From Halalkalirubrum salinum (GTDB lineage: Archaea; Halobacteriota; Halobacteria; Halobacteriales; Haloferacaceae): a stretch of DNA of 64,000 bases. Shown one piece after another: positions 62,225-64,000 of the stretch. The translations under genes and the position numbers were made by a program. The stretch covers positions 1-64,000 of the forward strand of contig NZ_SRSG01000024.1 in the NCBI RefSeq assembly GCF_005543295.1, read 5' to 3'. The stretch's first letter is position 1. The number at the start of each line of letters is the position of its first letter. The notes under the pieces were generated by a model. The model searched no databases. It had not been told where the DNA came from and saw only the letters and a list, made by a program, of their open reading frames with translations.

Positions 62225-62404
62225 ATGGTTGAAGCGTTTGTACGGCTGTTGTGCCCTGAATGTGGGAAAGAGTGGCAGGAAACCCCGACTGAGCTGCCAG
62301 CGGTTCGGAAGAACTTCTCCTGTCCAGCGTGTCACGCAACGCGACGATTGACAGAATTCATGCGGACTGAGCGGGATCTCGAGGCTGTAAAACAGTTCCA
62401 GTGA
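62225..62404 (+). CDS. Small zinc-ribbon protein
   Basis: A 59-aa protein from ATG 62225 with Cys pairs CPECGKEW and CPACHATR, forming a likely zinc ribbon. A TATA-like GATTTTACT lies about 30 bases upstream. A longer frame from 62174 reads through that promoter. Function unknown; it follows tfb directly. Confidence 0.75.
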   Translation: MVEAFVRLLCPECGKEWQETPTELPAVRKNFSCPACHATRRLTEFMRTERDLEAVKQFQ

Positions 62405-62435
62405 AGCCTTTTATTAGCGTGAACAAGAGAGACAC

Positions 62436-63164
62436 ATGAAAATCCGTGGCAAGCGCGAGTGTCAATCCTGCGGAGAGTCGTGGTCATATTACGACACCGG
62501 CAGCGTCGCCTGTCCGGGGTGTGGGAGTCTCAAAAGTGTGGGCACAGACGACACTCGAACGCTGCACACCGACACGCCTGCCACACTCGATCTGACGCCG
62601 ATCGTCGCACAGCTTGCCGAGGACGATGTCCAGATTAAAGAGTGTCACGAGGAGCTGTCAGATCGCCTGCGCGAGTACACCAGAAAGCGTGGGTTCATTC
62701 GCGGCGGCGAGCTCCAAGAGCTTGACGAGCAGTACCTTGGCGCGCGAGAGCTCCTACACGCGGTCGACATCTTCACACGACAACGAGATCCATCCGACCG
62801 TGAGCGGTTGTACATTCTCGATCTACTCCGCACGGTCGCTACCGGCGACCGACTCGCCGATACAGAGCCGCCGGAGGCGCTCCTCGGAGCTCGCGGGGCA
62901 GGCGTCGCCGATGCGGTCGGCGCGTACCACCGTGACCTCCGATCGTGGTTCGACGAATATCCCTACCCCGAAGCAGAGCGCACGCTCTCGGCGCTTCGTG
63001 ATCGAGTCAAGCGTGCCGAAGCACTCAACGGAGCGATCGAAAGCGACGAAGCGAAAGCACTGGTCGCTGTTGCCCGGTCGCTCGGAGCGGCCGCCCGTGA
63101 AGGACAACAGGAGAGTGACAAACGGCTCATAGATGCTCGTGATCGCCTCGACGAACTGAGCTGA
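62436..63164 (+). CDS. Zinc-ribbon protein with helical domain, haloarchaeal
   Basis: A 242-aa protein. The N-terminus has CQSCGESW and CPGCGS (about 9-30), like a TFIIB-type ribbon. The remaining 190 residues are helical and charged with no recognised domain. A TATA box (TTTATTA, about 62410-62416) lies 24 bases before ATG 62436, so it has its own leaderless promoter. Possibly a transcription-related factor by analogy only. Confidence 0.7.
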   Translation: MKIRGKRECQSCGESWSYYDTGSVACPGCGSLKSVGTDDTRTLHTDTPATLDLTPIVAQLAEDDVQIKECHEELSDRLREYTRKRGFIRGGELQELDEQYLGARELLHAVDIFTRQRDPSDRERLYILDLLRTVATGDRLADTEPPEALLGARGAGVADAVGAYHRDLRSWFDEYPYPEAERTLSALRDRVKRAEALNGAIESDEAKALVAVARSLGAAAREGQQESDKRLIDARDRLDELS

Positions 63165-63221
63165 GCGATCGCCTGGAGTCGCGTTTGCAACGCTTTTGTC
63201 TCCGGATTCATCAATATGTGT

Positions 63222-63452
63222 ATGACCGACACGTTCGAGATCCACGATCACAGACACGAACTCAAACAGCTCCGCGACAGCGGCGACACAAAGCTGTTTG
63301 AAAACCGCGATGGGCTGTCCTGTCCGGTCTGTGGAACGGCGTTTCGTCGGCTCCTCATGACGGCGAACCAAGCGGTACAGTTTCCGGAAAACGACGGGTC
63401 ACGGTTTTGTATCCTCCGACAGCCTACCGAAATCGTCGTGTTTCGGCATTGA
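63222..63452 (+). CDS. Small haloarchaeal protein with one Cys pair
   Basis: A 76-aa protein (MTDTFEIHDHRHELKQL...) with LSCPVCGTAF in the middle and a later Cys in RFCIL, suggesting a partial zinc site. I recall relatives labelled as flagella-cluster proteins in haloarchaea, but no archaellum gene is here. ATG 63222 is preferred over ATG 63216 because of the TATA-like CTTTTG 26 bases upstream. Confidence 0.65.
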   Translation: MTDTFEIHDHRHELKQLRDSGDTKLFENRDGLSCPVCGTAFRRLLMTANQAVQFPENDGSRFCILRQPTEIVVFRH

Positions 63453-63524
63453 GTCGTCTCCCAGACTATATTTATTGTGAGATGAGAAAAATTAAGTATA
63501 CATTGTCTCTTGTTTCAACATATA

Positions 63525-64000
63525 ATGTGTGCGAATTTACTTGACGACTCGGTGCAGGCGGTGATGCAGTCGGCACTCGCAACTGCTGAGACAGACGTGA
63601 TCGCAGTCGCGCCATCCGAACAGATGCTTCGAGCAATTGTCGATGTAGTCACAACAGCCGATCGGACCCTACCGCCGGTGGCTGTGCTCGTTTCTGAGCG
63701 AGTGCTCAAATTAGTTACCGACGACTTTCTCGCCGCGAGCCGCATGGCCGATTTGGTCGACGACGGGGCGCTCTCGCTGTCATCGCTGTCTGTGCCCGCG
63801 GACAACTCACTTCTCGTCTGGCCGGATGGCGTCTACGCGATCGTCTCGGCCGGTGATCAGGTGGCTGCGCTTGCAGCGGATGACGAATCGTTCATTAACG
63901 CGATTAATACGACCTACCGGACGACGCTGGAGGGGACTGCAGCCGTCTCACTGCGGACGCCACCCCTTTCGGCCGTCGAAGAGGCGCTCATTGAGGATAT
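63525..64000 (+). CDS. TbsP-like transcriptional regulator (partial, runs off the window)
   Basis: An open frame from ATG 63525 to the window end, 158 codons so far. It starts MCANLLDDSVQAVMQSALAT and continues with VIAVAPSEQMLRAIVDVV, VSERVLKLVTDDFLAASRMA and LVWPDGVYAIVSAGD. This pattern matches my memory of the haloarchaeal DUF5821/TbsP family, linked to TrmB in control of sugar metabolism. The C-terminal part, where DNA binding would be expected, lies outside. Confidence 0.65.
   Translation, partial: MCANLLDDSVQAVMQSALATAETDVIAVAPSEQMLRAIVDVVTTADRTLPPVAVLVSERVLKLVTDDFLAASRMADLVDDGALSLSSLSVPADNSLLVWPDGVYAIVSAGDQVAALAADDESFINAINTTYRTTLEGTAAVSLRTPPLSAVEEALIED

Overview
The window is from a haloarchaeon (class Halobacteria). 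The predicted proteins are strongly acidic. Many genes have an archaeal TATA box about 26 bases before the start codon, which implies leaderless mRNAs. The content is typical of the group: transcription factor TFB, an intron-bearing tRNA-Trp, menaquinone genes, APC/universal-stress fusion transporters, UPF0058 and DUF389-type proteins. Most chromosomal genes are GC-rich and very rich in the hexamer CGATCG.

Layout. (1) 1-831: a 5'-truncated cation exchanger remnant, three perfect 26-bp tandem repeats, and a small DNA element that can fold into a three-way junction. (2) 832-20824: a complete BREX phage-defence island, all on the minus strand, in the order brxA, brxC1, brxB, brxC2, accessory module, brxX (pglX), brxZ (pglZ), brxHII. 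Duplicated brxC plus brxHII and no brxL fits BREX type 5, as I recall it the haloarchaeal type. The accessory module (10219-11761) has its own promoter. It encodes a 40-aa protein, a HEPN-like protein with an R-x4-H motif, and an HTH protein that lies in frame behind the HEPN stop codon. (3) 20825-29160: an 18-bp palindrome between divergent genes; an SBP56-type methanethiol oxidase with its own 2Fe-2S ferredoxin; an MMPL/RND transporter; an FMN-binding protein; two membrane proteins; and a tRNA-Leu(UAG) followed by an array of duplicated tRNA 3' ends (old integration scars). (4) 29163-47685: ordinary core genes, namely menD, menF, a sulfite-oxidase-like molybdoenzyme, small regulators, an APC-USP transporter, a DUF389 protein, tRNA-Trp with a guide-RNA intron, guaB with several palindromes upstream, cobT, an MFS transporter and ileS. 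(5) 47831-52479: a lower-GC island with a sugar-nucleotide epimerase, a hyaluronan-synthase-like glycosyltransferase, a short UDP-glucose dehydrogenase and a Tat-exported beta-helix protein, probably for a glucuronate-containing exopolysaccharide. (6) 52753-64000: a MutS-like ATPase, a second UPF0058 protein, a lactonase-like metallo-beta-lactamase, a HEAT-pseudokinase with a membrane partner, an acyl-CoA dehydrogenase, menE, tfb, three small zinc-ribbon proteins and the start of a TbsP-like regulator.

The BREX genes overlap or nearly abut, so they are probably translated together and act as one defence complex. The embedded HEPN module looks like an add-on with independent expression. menD, menF and menE supply menaquinone from two separate loci. 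The polysaccharide genes together could make UDP-glucuronate, polymerise it and modify the product outside the cell. All names come from reading the translations and recalling the families; no database search was run.
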